In this document: positions 35,093-45,059 of the stretch, piece after piece
Layout of the letters: each line of letters begins with the position of its first letter
How positions within the stretch are numbered: the stretch's first letter is position 1
Source: Pelagibius sp964472095
GTDB taxonomy: Bacteria > Pseudomonadota > Alphaproteobacteria > Kiloniellales > Kiloniellaceae
Assembly: GCA_964472095.1 (NCBI GenBank)
Contig: CAYYIV010000018.1
Coordinates: 1-64,000, forward strand
Length of the DNA stretch: 64,000 nucleotides
Direction of reading: 5' to 3'
Position numbers and translations under genes: made by a program
The notes under the pieces: model-generated
Database searches by the model: none
Seen by the model: the letters and a program-made list of their open reading frames with translations, nothing else
Told to the model about the DNA's origin: nothing

Positions 35093-36086
35093 GGCGCCGC
35101 TCCCTGCCGCAGAGGGTGAAGTACGCGAGCCAGAAGGCCAGCATGACGCTGCCGATCAGGTAGCGGCTGGTGATGTCGGTCACCAGCTGACGCGCGAAGC
35201 CTTCCAGCAGGCCGGCCATGAAGAGCATCAGCACGGCGCCCATGATGAGGGTGCCGGCGGCGCGGCCGCGCCGCGCCAGGCTCTCCAGCCGCGTCTGCCG
35301 GTCGGGGAAGACGATCGCCGCAGCCAGCACCAGCCCGCCGCCGCCACAGAGCACGATGGCCAGGAGCTCCGTGGTGCCGTGCACCGAGAGCCAGCCGATG
35401 ACGTCCCAGGTCAGGCCGCGGGAATCGTAGAGCGCGAGGAAGGCGCCGAGCGTCAGGCCGTTGTAGAACAGCAGCAGCACCGTCGGCACGCCGAGCGCGA
35501 AGCCGAGCGCGAAGGCCAACATGCCGATGCCGGCATTGTGAGAGAACAGCGCGGTCGCGAAGACATACAGACTGTCCGCAGCCGTCTCTGCACCGTCGTA
35601 AAGCCCGTCGCGGAGGAATTCGGTGGAGGCGGCCGGCGTACGCCCACCGGTCATGTCGGCACCGACGAAGCTGTAGTACCAGTCGGCGTCGGCCTGCACC
35701 AGCAGGAAGCCGATGGCCGCGCCGAGGGTCATCCAGAGCGCGGAAAGCAGGTTGGGCCAGAGCGCCGCGCGCACGGCGCCCGGAAAGCCATAGCGGAGGA
35801 AATGCACGATGCCTTCGAGCAGGCTCGACCGTGATCCGTAAACCTGAAAGTAGGCGCGCGCCGAGAGGCTCTCCAGGTAGTTCAGCAGGTTCTGGTCGAG
35901 CGAGATGGAGCGCGCCACCGAAAGCGAGGATAGCGTGGCGCGGTAGAGCGTCGGCAGGCGCAGCAGATCCTCGGCCGGCAGCGACTTCAGGCCGCGCTTC
36001 TCGGCGCGGGTCACCATGTCCTCCAGCTCGCGCCAGGAGTTTTCGCGCTCGCGGCGGAACTCGAAGCTTTTCAGCGGCAGGTTCAT
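35079..36086 (-). CDS. Stage II sporulation protein M (SpoIIM)-like membrane protein
   Basis: A 335-residue SpoIIM/DUF95-type protein. A hydrophilic helical N-terminal part (1-110: WRELEDMVTRAEKRG, LPAEDLLRLPTLYRATLS) is followed by about six membrane segments, with the typical LFSHNAGIGMLAFALGFALG and SVHGTTELLAIVLCGGGGL blocks. These proteins are widespread in non-sporulating bacteria next to RDD, DUF58 and MoxR genes, as here. The spacing to the upstream DUF58 gene is 31 bases. A sporulation role is not implied. Confidence 0.9.
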   Translation of the reverse strand: MNLPLKSFEFRRERENSWRELEDMVTRAEKRGLKSLPAEDLLRLPTLYRATLSSLSVARSISLDQNLLNYLESLSARAYFQVYGSRSSLLEGIVHFLRYGFPGAVRAALWPNLLSALWMTLGAAIGFLLVQADADWYYSFVGADMTGGRTPAASTEFLRDGLYDGAETAADSLYVFATALFSHNAGIGMLAFALGFALGVPTVLLLFYNGLTLGAFLALYDSRGLTWDVIGWLSVHGTTELLAIVLCGGGGLVLAAAIVFPDRQTRLESLARRGRAAGTLIMGAVLMLFMAGLLEGFARQLVTDITSRYLIGSVMLAFWLAYFTLCGRERRHDND

Positions 36087-36117
36087 GTGGGATCAGGTTC
36101 CTTCAGGTCGGCGCAAG

Positions 36118-37428
36118 CTAGATGAGTTCACGGCGCTTGATCTCGAGGTAGCGGTTGATCAGCGTCGGCCCGATCTGGTCGGCACGGACATCGAGGCAGT
36201 GTACGCCGAGGCGGCGCAGGCGCTCCAGCACCACGCGGCGCTCTCGCAGGAACTCGTCGGCGATGACGGAACGGGCCAGGGCGTTCAGGCTGGCCGGCTC
36301 GCTGTCGACGGTGTCGACCAGCAGCGGATCGCGCAGGCAGACGAAGAGCACCACGTGCCGTCCGGCCAGGCGCTCGACGTTCTCCAGCATCAGCTCGGCG
36401 GTGATGGTGTCGACGAACTCGGTGTGCAGGACGATCAGCGAGCGACGGTCGAGCCGCCCGACCAGGGAGGACAGGCCGAGGGTGAAGTTGGTCTCCTCCG
36501 GGCTGTAGGCCAACTCCGCGGCGGCGCGCTGCAGACGCCAGAAGGAGGCGATGCCGCCGACCGGCTGGCTGGTCACGCGCACCTGGGAGTCGAAGCCGAA
36601 GACACCGATGCGATCGCCGGCGCGCAGCGAGACGTAGCCGAGCTGCAGGCCGGCATTGATTGCGTGGTCGAGTTTGGCGATGCCGGCCAGGGGCTCGCTC
36701 ATCAGGTGGCCGGTATCGAAAGCGAGCACGATCTGGTGGTTGCGCTCGCTGCGGAACTCCTTGCACAGCAGGTTGAGGTGGCGGGCCGAGTGCTTCCAGT
36801 CGATCGAGCGCGGATCGAGCCCCGGCACATACTCGCGCAGGGATTCGAACTCGGAGCCTTCGCCCTGCTGGTACTGCGGCTTGACGCCGTGCAGCGCGGT
36901 GGGGTCGGCAAACTGCAGGGCGGTCTGGCGCACCGCCTTCACGTTGGGCGCGACCGAGAACTCATGTTCGACCGGCACGATGCGCAGGCGATAGACCAGG
37001 CCGAGCGGCCCGCGCCAGCGCAGCCAGAGCCGCTCGATGCGTGCCTTGCCGCGGCGGCGGGCCTCCAGCCGGAAGGGCACCAGCGCTTCGCCATCCCGAT
37101 TCAAGGGTGCCAGGCGACGCTGCGGCCGGTCCAGATTGTCGCCGACGTCGCAGAGCAGCTCGATGACCGGCCGGCGGTCGGAGCCGGCGTTCAGGTAGAC
37201 CTGGAAGTCTTCAGCCTGGCCGATGTAGAGATGCTGCGGCAGCTTCACCTGCACGTTCAGCCGACCGGGTGCGAGGGAGAAGACCGTGTCGAGCAGCAGG
37301 GCGAAGCAGACCAAGAAAAGATAGGCCGGCACATATGGCCAAAGGTCGGGGTCTGCCAAGAGCACCGCGAATGCCAGCGGAATGCCGACAGCGAAGACCG
37401 CCACGGCGCGCGGCGTCGGCCGGATCAT
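36118..37428 (-). CDS. DUF58 domain protein (vWA-like)
   Basis: A 436-residue protein with two N-terminal membrane helices (about 8-50), a beta-rich middle, and the DUF58 signature EFESLREYVPGLDPRSIDWK near residue 200. The following vWA-like part starts IVLAFDTGHL, a degenerate MIDAS (DxG rather than DxSxS). In MoxR systems DUF58 proteins are proposed partners of the AAA+ ATPase encoded just upstream. The start at 37428 is chosen because frames further upstream run through a palindromic repeat. Confidence 0.88.
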   Translation of the reverse strand: MIRPTPRAVAVFAVGIPLAFAVLLADPDLWPYVPAYLFLVCFALLLDTVFSLAPGRLNVQVKLPQHLYIGQAEDFQVYLNAGSDRRPVIELLCDVGDNLDRPQRRLAPLNRDGEALVPFRLEARRRGKARIERLWLRWRGPLGLVYRLRIVPVEHEFSVAPNVKAVRQTALQFADPTALHGVKPQYQQGEGSEFESLREYVPGLDPRSIDWKHSARHLNLLCKEFRSERNHQIVLAFDTGHLMSEPLAGIAKLDHAINAGLQLGYVSLRAGDRIGVFGFDSQVRVTSQPVGGIASFWRLQRAAAELAYSPEETNFTLGLSSLVGRLDRRSLIVLHTEFVDTITAELMLENVERLAGRHVVLFVCLRDPLLVDTVDSEPASLNALARSVIADEFLRERRVVLERLRRLGVHCLDVRADQIGPTLINRYLEIKRRELI

Positions 37429-37510
37429 GCGGGGCGCCCCATGATCGTGGCGGGGCGACGATGGAGTGTCGGCGAGAGGCGAAGAGCGCAACGTCCTCGC
37501 CACCAAAAAG

Positions 37511-37600
37511 CTGTCATGCTCGGGCTTGTCCCGAGCATCCATTGAGCCGCCACCTCGCCGCTGGACCATGGACCCTCGGGACAAGCCCTAGGGTGACAGT
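37511..37600. repeat. Palindromic intergenic repeat, third copy
   Basis: Arms at about 37511-37540 and 37571-37600 match as inverted repeats at 25 of 30 positions, and each carries the CGGGCTTGTCCCGAG core. It sits in the 223-base gap between the moxR and DUF58 genes, so it interrupts an otherwise tightly packed operon. Confidence 0.75.
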
Positions 37601-37651
37601 GAAGTGGTCGCAACGGCGGCGACCCAGTGCGCCTTGCAGCGACAGCCTTCA

Positions 37652-38608
<957 letters not shown>

Positions 38609-39841
38609 GTATCATCTCCTGTTTCCATCTGTAGAGGTGCAGCGCCGCGCGCAAAACTTGGGTGACCGGCGTATTCGGGCCGCCGACGGCGGCGTTCACC
38701 TCGGCGTTCACCTCGCTGTAGCGCTGGCTGGTGCCGCGGGCGTCGCCGACCTGGTTCAGCCAATGCATCAGCGCGCGGTCATCGGGGTGCAGAGTGATTT
38801 CGCGCGGAATGTGCATCCGGCGTGCCAGGTCCCGCAGGCAGGCTTCGCGGTAGCGGCGGAGGATGTCGGCCAGGTTGCCGGCGTATTCGAAAAGGCTGGC
38901 GGTGTTGGCGATGAGCACCTGCTTGCCGGCCTCGAGCCGCGGGCGCGGCGGCAGCGGGGCACCGAAGCGGCCGGTCGCCGCCCAGACCAGGATCGCGACG
39001 GCCAGCAGGCTCTGCAGGATCGCCAGGTTGAGCGGAAAGCTGAGCAGCGCCTGCCAGAGGTCGGGCGACACCGTGAAGCCGTGGATGGTCTCGTCGAAGA
39101 CCACCGCACTGCCGGGGGGGAGCAGGGCGGCGATCATCTCGACGGCGAAGGCGGCGTTGTCGCCCTCGTCGATGCCGCTGTTGCTGATGATGTCGGGGTC
39201 GGCCAGGACCCAGATCGTGGTGCCGCTCCTGCGGTATTCGCCGAGCAGCACCCCGGCCTCGCTGTAGACGATCGGTGTGATGTCGCCCGCGGCGATGAGT
39301 TGCGGGTCGCTCAGGCTGGGCCGGACAGCCCAGTCGGGGCTCCGCCAGTCCTGCGCGCCCTCGCTGCGCACCAGCGTCGCATCCTCGTCGATGGCCTGCA
39401 GTACCTCCTCGACCGCGGCGCTGCCCAGCAGGCGCAGCGACCGGACCCAGCGCCGGTTCTCGAAATCGGGAGCTCCGCTCCACTTGGGCAGCACCACCAG
39501 CACCCGGTCGGTTTCGGTCATGCGGTCCAGCCCCGCAAGGCCGTCGCCGTCGCGGTTCGGCTGCGCCAGGACCAGCAGGCCATCGCCACTGTAGGCCTTT
39601 GCCGCCGACTCGTTGCGGCTGAGCACGACGGGAATGCCGAGCTCCTCGAGGATCTCCGTCCAGGCCTTGTGGCCGATGGCGGAGTAGGAATAGGCATTGC
39701 TGTCGGAAGTACCCTCGGTCTGCGGGTCGGCGTAGATGCCGACCAGCGCCGCTGCCGCGAAGGACAGCAGCCCGACGCCGATCAGCAGGCCGACGGCGCG
39801 CAAGGAGAACACGCCGTTGCCGCCACTCATGCTGCCGGCAT

Positions 39842-40585
39842 TCATGCGGCTACCGGCTCTTCGCCGTTGAAGCGCAGGAAGTCCGCACGGCAGTCGCGAT
39901 AGTCCGGCGCTGCCGCGTGACGGCCGCCGAAATGGTTGATCTCCGACAGCTGCACCATGCGGGTCAGGGGTTCCACCGTGGCGCCGGGGAGCGCCGGCAG
40001 GCGGAGCACCTCGCGGCTGGTCATGGCCGGCGCCACCCGCGGGCCGAGTTCCCGGTGCAGCCGCTCCATGGCGACCAGCAGCAGCAGGTGGATGGCCTCG
40101 CCGAAGCGGCCCTCGGCGGCCAGCTGATCGGCCTCCGCCAGGCTGCGGGGGTCGATGCTGCGCCGCTCGGCCAAGGGCGTCTCGACTCGTTGGATCCCCT
40201 CGGCCGGGCGGTCGCGGTTGCGCTTGAAGGCGGTGCGGTCGCGCGCGAAGTCGAGCAGCAGGTTGACGAGGAAGAACAGCACCAGGGCGGCGACGCCGAC
40301 GATGACCGCCCAGAAAATGGTCTCGGCCAGCCACGGCGGGATGGTGAAGGGCTCGAACTCGGGCCGCTGTTCCGGCTCCGGCCGCTCGGTCTGGTAGCGG
40401 CTGTCCGCCAGCACCCGGTCGCGGCTCTGGCTGATTTCCTCCGCCTCGTAGGCGCCTGCCTGGGCGACAGCCGCCGTGACGGAGAGCAGTGTCAGCAAGG
40501 CGGCGAGCAGGGCGGCCAGGGCAGCGGCCGCCGTCGGTTTCCGGCGCCCTCGCGGCCCGCTTACAGATCTCAACTCAGAGTTCAT
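39842..40585 (-). CDS. DUF4129 domain membrane protein
   Basis: A 247-residue protein with an N-terminal signal or anchor (LAALLAALLTLLSVTAAVAQ), a short periplasmic stretch, a membrane helix near 85-108 (AETIFWAVIVGVAALVLFFL) and a C-terminal cytoplasmic DUF4129 region (AEADQLAAEGRFGEAIHLLL). That region is followed by the motif LTRMVQLSEINHFGGRHA and ends YRDCRADFLRFNGEE. It is the first gene of the island. The start at 40585 is preferred over 40624, which would add 13 residues ahead of the anchor; neither has a strong ribosome site. Confidence 0.82.
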   Translation of the reverse strand: MNSELRSVSGPRGRRKPTAAAALAALLAALLTLLSVTAAVAQAGAYEAEEISQSRDRVLADSRYQTERPEPEQRPEFEPFTIPPWLAETIFWAVIVGVAALVLFFLVNLLLDFARDRTAFKRNRDRPAEGIQRVETPLAERRSIDPRSLAEADQLAAEGRFGEAIHLLLLVAMERLHRELGPRVAPAMTSREVLRLPALPGATVEPLTRMVQLSEINHFGGRHAAAPDYRDCRADFLRFNGEEPVAA

Positions 40586-40724
40586 CGAATGAGGGATATA
40601 ACCCGCCACACCGGGGCGATCCATGGCGAAGTTGCCGGCGCCGCCGCCAACTACCGGTTTCTCACTTCCTCGCGGCGGATCCGAGGCGAGAATGCAGCCT
40701 CCCCGCGGCGTATGGGCGGAACCT

Positions 40725-41432
40725 TCAGGCCGATTTCGGCCGCACCGCCCAGACCGCGCGATAGAACAGGCCAGCCAGCACGGCGCCGATCAGCGGCGCG
40801 ACCCAGAAGGCCCAGAGCTGAAGCAGAGCCCAGCCGCCGACGAAGAGGGCCGGTCCCGTGCTGCGCGCCGGATTGACCGAGGTGTTGGTCACCGGGATGC
40901 TGATCAGGTGGATCAGGGTCAGCGCCAGGCCGATGGCGAGGGGGCCGAAGCCGGCGGGCGCGCGGGCATCGGTCGAACCGAGGATGACGATGAGAAAGCC
41001 GAAGGTGAGGACGATCTCGATGACCAGGGCCGCCCGCAGGGAATACCCGCCCGGGGAGTGATCGTCGTAGCCGTTGGAGGCGAAGCCGCCGGCAAGGTCG
41101 AAGCCCGGCGCACCGCTGGCGACGAGGTAGAGCACGGCGGCGGCCAGGATCGCGCCGGCGACCTGGGCCAGCCAGTAGGGCAGCACCTCGCCGGTGCCGA
41201 AGCGCCCGGCGGCACAGAGCCCGGCGGTGACCGCCGGGTTGAAATGGCCGCCGGAGATATGCCCGACGGCATAGGCCATGGTGACGACGGTCAGGCCGAA
41301 GGCCAGGGAGACGCCGACGAAGCCGATGCCGAGTTCCGGGAAGGCGGCGGCCAGGACCGCGCTGCCGCAGCCGCCCAGCACGAGCCAGAAGGTACCGATG
41401 AATTCCGCTGCAAGCCGCTGTATCAGGGACAC
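40725..41432 (-). CDS. aqpZ: Aquaporin Z
   Basis: A 235-residue MIP-family water channel. Both pore motifs are intact, GGHFNPAVT and SVNPARS, and the sequence follows E. coli AqpZ over its length (FIGTFWLVLGGCGSAVLAA, ASNGYDDHSPGGYS, LIHLISIPVTNTSVNP). The residues around the selectivity filter look like a water channel rather than a glycerol facilitator. The GTG at 41432 is chosen because GAAGGGGG lies eight bases upstream and homologues start there. Confidence 0.95.
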   Translation of the reverse strand: MSLIQRLAAEFIGTFWLVLGGCGSAVLAAAFPELGIGFVGVSLAFGLTVVTMAYAVGHISGGHFNPAVTAGLCAAGRFGTGEVLPYWLAQVAGAILAAAVLYLVASGAPGFDLAGGFASNGYDDHSPGGYSLRAALVIEIVLTFGFLIVILGSTDARAPAGFGPLAIGLALTLIHLISIPVTNTSVNPARSTGPALFVGGWALLQLWAFWVAPLIGAVLAGLFYRAVWAVRPKSA

Positions 41433-41582
41433 TGTGATCACCCCCTTCGATCGTGGGCCACGGAAAAGCGCTCGCCGGCAAAAGAAGCCCCGGGGACTCC
41501 GAAGGCCGTAGTGGGGTTCTGGCAGGCAGTCAGCAGCCCCGGCGAGGATGCCGACGGCGGCAGCATGAGAATATCTAAGCAC

Positions 41583-41632
41583 AAGAACAGGCAGACTTGC
41601 CAAGCCGAAGTGTGCCTGCCAGTTCTTCGTCG
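41583..41632. other. Hairpin in the aqpZ-psuK divergent gap
   Basis: An imperfect stem pairs AAGAAC-AGGCA (41583-41593 region) with TGCCT...GTTCTT (41611-41632 region), with a four-base bulge. It lies in the 266-base gap between divergent genes, which otherwise shows no clear promoter. It may be a leader structure of psuK mRNA, but this is weak. Confidence 0.3.
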
Positions 41633-41698
41633 TGGGCGAATGGCGGTGCTGGACCAGGGGCCGTGCCGGAGCAGGGAGTTGCAGAGATCGAACGGCCA

Positions 41699-42622
41699 GT
41701 GAAGGTTACCGTCGTCGGCGCCTGCCATCTGGATCGCAAGGCGCGCGCCACCGCGCCCTTCGTCGAGGGGGCCTCCAACCCGGTGGCGCTGCGCGGCTGT
41801 CCCGGCGGAGTCGCCCGCAATGCGGCGGAGAACCTTGCGCGGCTCGGTGCGTCGGTGGCGCTGGTCAGCCGTCTCGGTTCCGACGCGGAGGGCGAGGCGA
41901 TGCTGCAGGCCCTGCGCAGCCTGCCGCTCGACCGGCGCGGCATCACCCGCTCGGAAACGGCGCCGAGCGCCTTCCACCTCATCGCGCTGCAGCCCGACGG
42001 CGAGATGCTGGTCGCGGTCGCCGACATGCGGATCTACGACGAGATCACCCCGGCGCTGCTGCAGGGCCTGCCGGCGGATCTCTGGCAGGCCGACGCAATT
42101 TTCGCCGACTGCAATCTGCCGGCGGAGACGCTAGGCTTCCTTGCCGGGCTGCGGGGCGACTCGTGCCGGCTGGCGGTGAACGGCGTGTCGCCGGCCAAGG
42201 TGCGGCGCCTGCGTCCCCTGCTGGCGGCCTGCGATCTGCTGTTCGTGAACCGGCAGGAGGCGGCGGCGTTGCTGGAGGTCGCGGCGCAAGGCCTCGACCC
42301 GGCGACGGGCGCGGCAGCCCTGCTGGCGGCAGGGGCGGGCGAGGTGGTGATGACCCTGGGCGACGCGGGGATCTGCGTGGCCTGGCGGAACGCCACCGCA
42401 GAGAAGGAGACAGCGATGCTGGAGAGCTTCGACAACCGGGTGGTCGACATCACCGGGGCCGGCGATGCTCTGGCGGCCGCCTTCCTGGAAGCGCGCCTGC
42501 GCGGCTGCGATCCGACGGTGGCGGGGCGCCGCGCCCTGGCCGCCGCGCGGCTGACCGTGGAGACCCTCGACAGTGTCAGTCCGGCGCTGACGTCGGACGC
42601 CCTGGACCGGCTGGCATCGTAA
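41699..42622 (+). CDS. psuK: Pseudouridine kinase (PfkB family)
   Basis: A 307-residue ribokinase-family enzyme. It has the N-terminal CPGGVARNAAENLARLGA block (PfkB signature 1) and the C-terminal DITGAGDALAAAFLEARLRG with the catalytic base aspartate in GAGD. It is identified as pseudouridine kinase because it overlaps psuG by one base; together they convert pseudouridine to uracil and ribose 5-phosphate. The start is uncertain: GTG at 41699 fits family length, and a GTG at 41663 is possible. Confidence 0.85.
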   Translation: MKVTVVGACHLDRKARATAPFVEGASNPVALRGCPGGVARNAAENLARLGASVALVSRLGSDAEGEAMLQALRSLPLDRRGITRSETAPSAFHLIALQPDGEMLVAVADMRIYDEITPALLQGLPADLWQADAIFADCNLPAETLGFLAGLRGDSCRLAVNGVSPAKVRRLRPLLAACDLLFVNRQEAAALLEVAAQGLDPATGAAALLAAGAGEVVMTLGDAGICVAWRNATAEKETAMLESFDNRVVDITGAGDALAAAFLEARLRGCDPTVAGRRALAAARLTVETLDSVSPALTSDALDRLAS

Positions 42623-43533
42623 TGCACGACAGTCTGGTGATCCTGCCGGAAATGCGCGAAGCGCTGGCCGTCGGCATACCGGTGGTGGCGCTGGAGTCCA
42701 CCATCATCACCCACGGCATGCCGGCGCCGCGCAACCTGGAGACGGCAAGGGCGGTGGAGGCGGAGATCCGCGCCGCCGGCGCCCTGCCGGCCACCATCGC
42801 CATCCTGGACGGCAGGATCCGCATCGGCCTGGAAGCGGCCGAGCTGGAACGCCTGGCCGGCGAGAGGGAGGTCGCCAAGGTGAGCCGCGCCGACCTGCCG
42901 GCGGTGCTGGCGGCCGGCGGTGTCGGGTCGACCACCGTGGCGGCCACCATGATCTGCGCCCAGCTGGCCGGCATCCGGGTCTTCGCCACCGGCGGCATCG
43001 GCGGCGTCCACCGCGGCGCCAGGGAAAGCTTCGACATCTCCGCCGACCTGCAGGAGCTGGCGCGCACGCCGGTCGCCGTGGTCTGCGCCGGCGCCAAGGC
43101 CATCCTCGACCTCGCCAAGACCCTGGAGGTGCTGGAGACCTTCGGGGTGCCGGTGATCGGCTACGGCTGCGACGAGCTGCCGGCCTTCTACAGCCGCAGC
43201 TCCGGCCTGCCGGTGCCGCTGCGCCGCGACAGCGCGGCCGAGATCGCCACGGTCATGGCGACGAAATGGCGGCTCGGGCTCGGCGGCGGGCTGGTCGTCG
43301 CCAACCCGATCCCGCGGGAAGCGGAGATCCCGGCGGCGGAGATCGCCGGCCACATCGAAACCGCGCTGGCCGAGGCGGCGCGCCAGGGCGTGCAGGGCAA
43401 GGCGGTCACGCCCTTCCTGCTGGCACGCCTGGAACAGCTCACCGGCGGCGCCAGCCTGGAGGCCAACGTCGCCCTGGTGCGCAACAACGCCCGCCTCGCT
43501 GCCGAGATCGCCACCGTTTACACCACGTTGTGA
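42622..43533 (+). CDS. psuG: Pseudouridine-5'-phosphate glycosidase
   Basis: A 303-residue PsuG enzyme that cleaves the C-C glycosidic bond of pseudouridine 5'-phosphate. Highly typical blocks are VVALESTIITHGMPAPRN near residue 25, GGVGSTTVAATM, VFATGGIGGVHRGA, VCAGAKAILD and the end block GGASLEANVALVRNNA. The lysine of GAKAILD is the conserved catalytic residue. The ATG overlaps the psuK stop. It converges with the methyltransferase gene, seven bases apart. Confidence 0.95.
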   Translation: MHDSLVILPEMREALAVGIPVVALESTIITHGMPAPRNLETARAVEAEIRAAGALPATIAILDGRIRIGLEAAELERLAGEREVAKVSRADLPAVLAAGGVGSTTVAATMICAQLAGIRVFATGGIGGVHRGARESFDISADLQELARTPVAVVCAGAKAILDLAKTLEVLETFGVPVIGYGCDELPAFYSRSSGLPVPLRRDSAAEIATVMATKWRLGLGGGLVVANPIPREAEIPAAEIAGHIETALAEAARQGVQGKAVTPFLLARLEQLTGGASLEANVALVRNNARLAAEIATVYTTL

Positions 43534-43540
43534 GGGCGCG

Positions 43541-44212
43541 TCACCCGCGCTCGGCCAGCAGGTGCCAGTGGTAGGTGCCGGGGCGCTCGTGCTCGCGGTC
43601 GAAGAGGCTCAGGAGCTCGAAGTCCTCGAGCAGCTTCACCAGCTCGGCGGCGTTGCAATAGAAGTGCGGGTGGCCCTTGTCGCCTTCGGCACCGGCGACG
43701 ACGAAGGTGTTGGGGGCAATCTCCTTGCCGAGGCCGTAGTGGCTGTTGCGCTTCGACAGCATGGTGCCGTGGAACAGGCCGCCGGGCTTCAGCACGCGGT
43801 GGATCTCGGAGATGGCGCGGGCCACCACGCTGCCATCGCCGTGATAGATCACGTTGAACGACAGCACGTAGTCGAAGCTGGCGTCCGCGTAGGGCAGTTC
43901 GGTCATCAGGCCGTCGCGGAAGGTGACGTCGAGGCCGACGTCGCGCGCCTGGCGGGCGGCGAAGTCGAGGCCGGAGGCGCTGGCGTCCATCGCCTGGACC
44001 TCGAAGCCGGCGCTGGCCAGGAAGCAGGCGTGGCGGCCGACGCCGCAGCCGAGGTCGAGGGCGCTGCGGGCGCCGCGGCCGCGCAGCAGCGGCACGACGG
44101 CGGCGACGTCGGGATCGGGTTCGAGCCAGTCGGCACGCCCGCTCTCGCTTTGCCAATGGTCGTTCCAGGCCTGGTAGGCGGTTTCCGTCTGGGCGCATTC
44201 TTGCATGCTCAT
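43541..44212 (-). CDS. SAM-dependent methyltransferase in phosphonate importer operon
   Basis: A 223-residue class I methyltransferase. Motif I is ALDLGCGVGRHACFLASAGFEV (residues about 51-72), with an acidic end of strand 2 (AMDAS), motif II near DYVLSFNVIYH and motif III at LKPGGLFHG. It resembles the TehB/ubiquinone-methyltransferase-like group. It begins 25 bases after phnE on the same strand, so it is likely the last gene of phnD-phnC-phnE. Substrate is unknown; a role in phosphonate use or detoxification of a transported compound is only positional inference. Confidence 0.85.
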   Translation of the reverse strand: MSMQECAQTETAYQAWNDHWQSESGRADWLEPDPDVAAVVPLLRGRGARSALDLGCGVGRHACFLASAGFEVQAMDASASGLDFAARQARDVGLDVTFRDGLMTELPYADASFDYVLSFNVIYHGDGSVVARAISEIHRVLKPGGLFHGTMLSKRNSHYGLGKEIAPNTFVVAGAEGDKGHPHFYCNAAELVKLLEDFELLSLFDREHERPGTYHWHLLAERG

Positions 44213-44237
44213 GGCGACTTTACTCCGATCGCTTGGG

Positions 44238-45044
44238 TTAAAGAATCCGCTGGCGCAGGCTGCTGCTGACCCGCTCCACCACCATGACCAGCGCGAAGAT
44301 GCAGAGGATGATCGTGGCGGCGGTCGGATACTCGAAGAGGTCCATCGCGACCTTCAACTCTATGCCGATGCCGCCGGCGCCGACCAGCCCCAGGACCACC
44401 GAGGAGCGGGTGGCCTTCTCGAGGCTGAACAGCGAGGTGTTGATGAAGGACGGCATGGCCGCCGGAATGACCGCCGAGCAGATGACGCCGCTGCGCCGGG
44501 CGCCGAGCGCCGTCAGCGCCTCCTGCGGACCGGCCTCGGTCTCCTCCATGGCCTCGGCGAAGAACTTGCCGCAGAAGCCCATGGTGTCGACCATGAGGGC
44601 GAGGGTGCCGGCGAAGGGGCCGAGCCCTACGGTGACCACGAAGAAGAGGGCCCAGATCAGGTCCGGCACGGTGCGGAACCAGGAAATCAGGCCGCGTGCG
44701 GCGTAGTAGACCAGCGGGTGCGGCGTCAGCCGCCTGGTCGCCCAGATCGCCAGCGGCAGGCTGAAGACGACACCGAGGGCGGTTCCCACCAGCGCCATCT
44801 GGAAGGTCTCCAGCAGCGCCCGGGAAATCGGCCCGATGCGGCTGATGTCGGGCGGCACCATGCGCGAAAGCAGGTCGCCCATGTAGGGCAGCCCGGTGGC
44901 CAGATCGGACAGGGAAATCCTGGCGCCCTCGATGGCCAGAATGAAGAAGGCGAGCGCCAGCAGGTAGGCCAGGAAGGTCAGCAGGCCCGGCCGCTCGAAG
45001 CGCGGCGGCAGGGGACGGGGCTTGGCGGGCGCGGGACGCGGCAT
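44238..45044 (-). CDS. phnE: Phosphonate ABC transporter permease (first system)
   Basis: A 268-residue permease with about six membrane segments and the family loop blocks RGLISWFRTVPDLIWALFFV, DTMGFCGKFFAEAMEE and SSVVLGLVGAGGIGIELK. The N-terminus is proline-rich. It forms the membrane channel for the PhnC and PhnD proteins encoded immediately upstream. It is clearly distinct from the two PhnE proteins at 56.8-58.6 kb, so the two importers probably differ in substrate range. Confidence 0.9.
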   Translation of the reverse strand: MPRPAPAKPRPLPPRFERPGLLTFLAYLLALAFFILAIEGARISLSDLATGLPYMGDLLSRMVPPDISRIGPISRALLETFQMALVGTALGVVFSLPLAIWATRRLTPHPLVYYAARGLISWFRTVPDLIWALFFVVTVGLGPFAGTLALMVDTMGFCGKFFAEAMEETEAGPQEALTALGARRSGVICSAVIPAAMPSFINTSLFSLEKATRSSVVLGLVGAGGIGIELKVAMDLFEYPTAATIILCIFALVMVVERVSSSLRQRIL

Positions 45045-45059
45045 GAGGCTGGGACCGGC

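Noticed and set aside
35079..36086. Sporulation gene
   Set aside because: SpoIIM-like proteins are common in non-sporulating bacteria next to RDD/DUF58/MoxR genes; nothing else in the window relates to sporulation.
37511..37540. CTGTCAT heptamer resembling a Pho box upstream of the DUF58 gene
   Set aside because: It is part of the palindromic repeat family and has no second heptamer at 11-base spacing.
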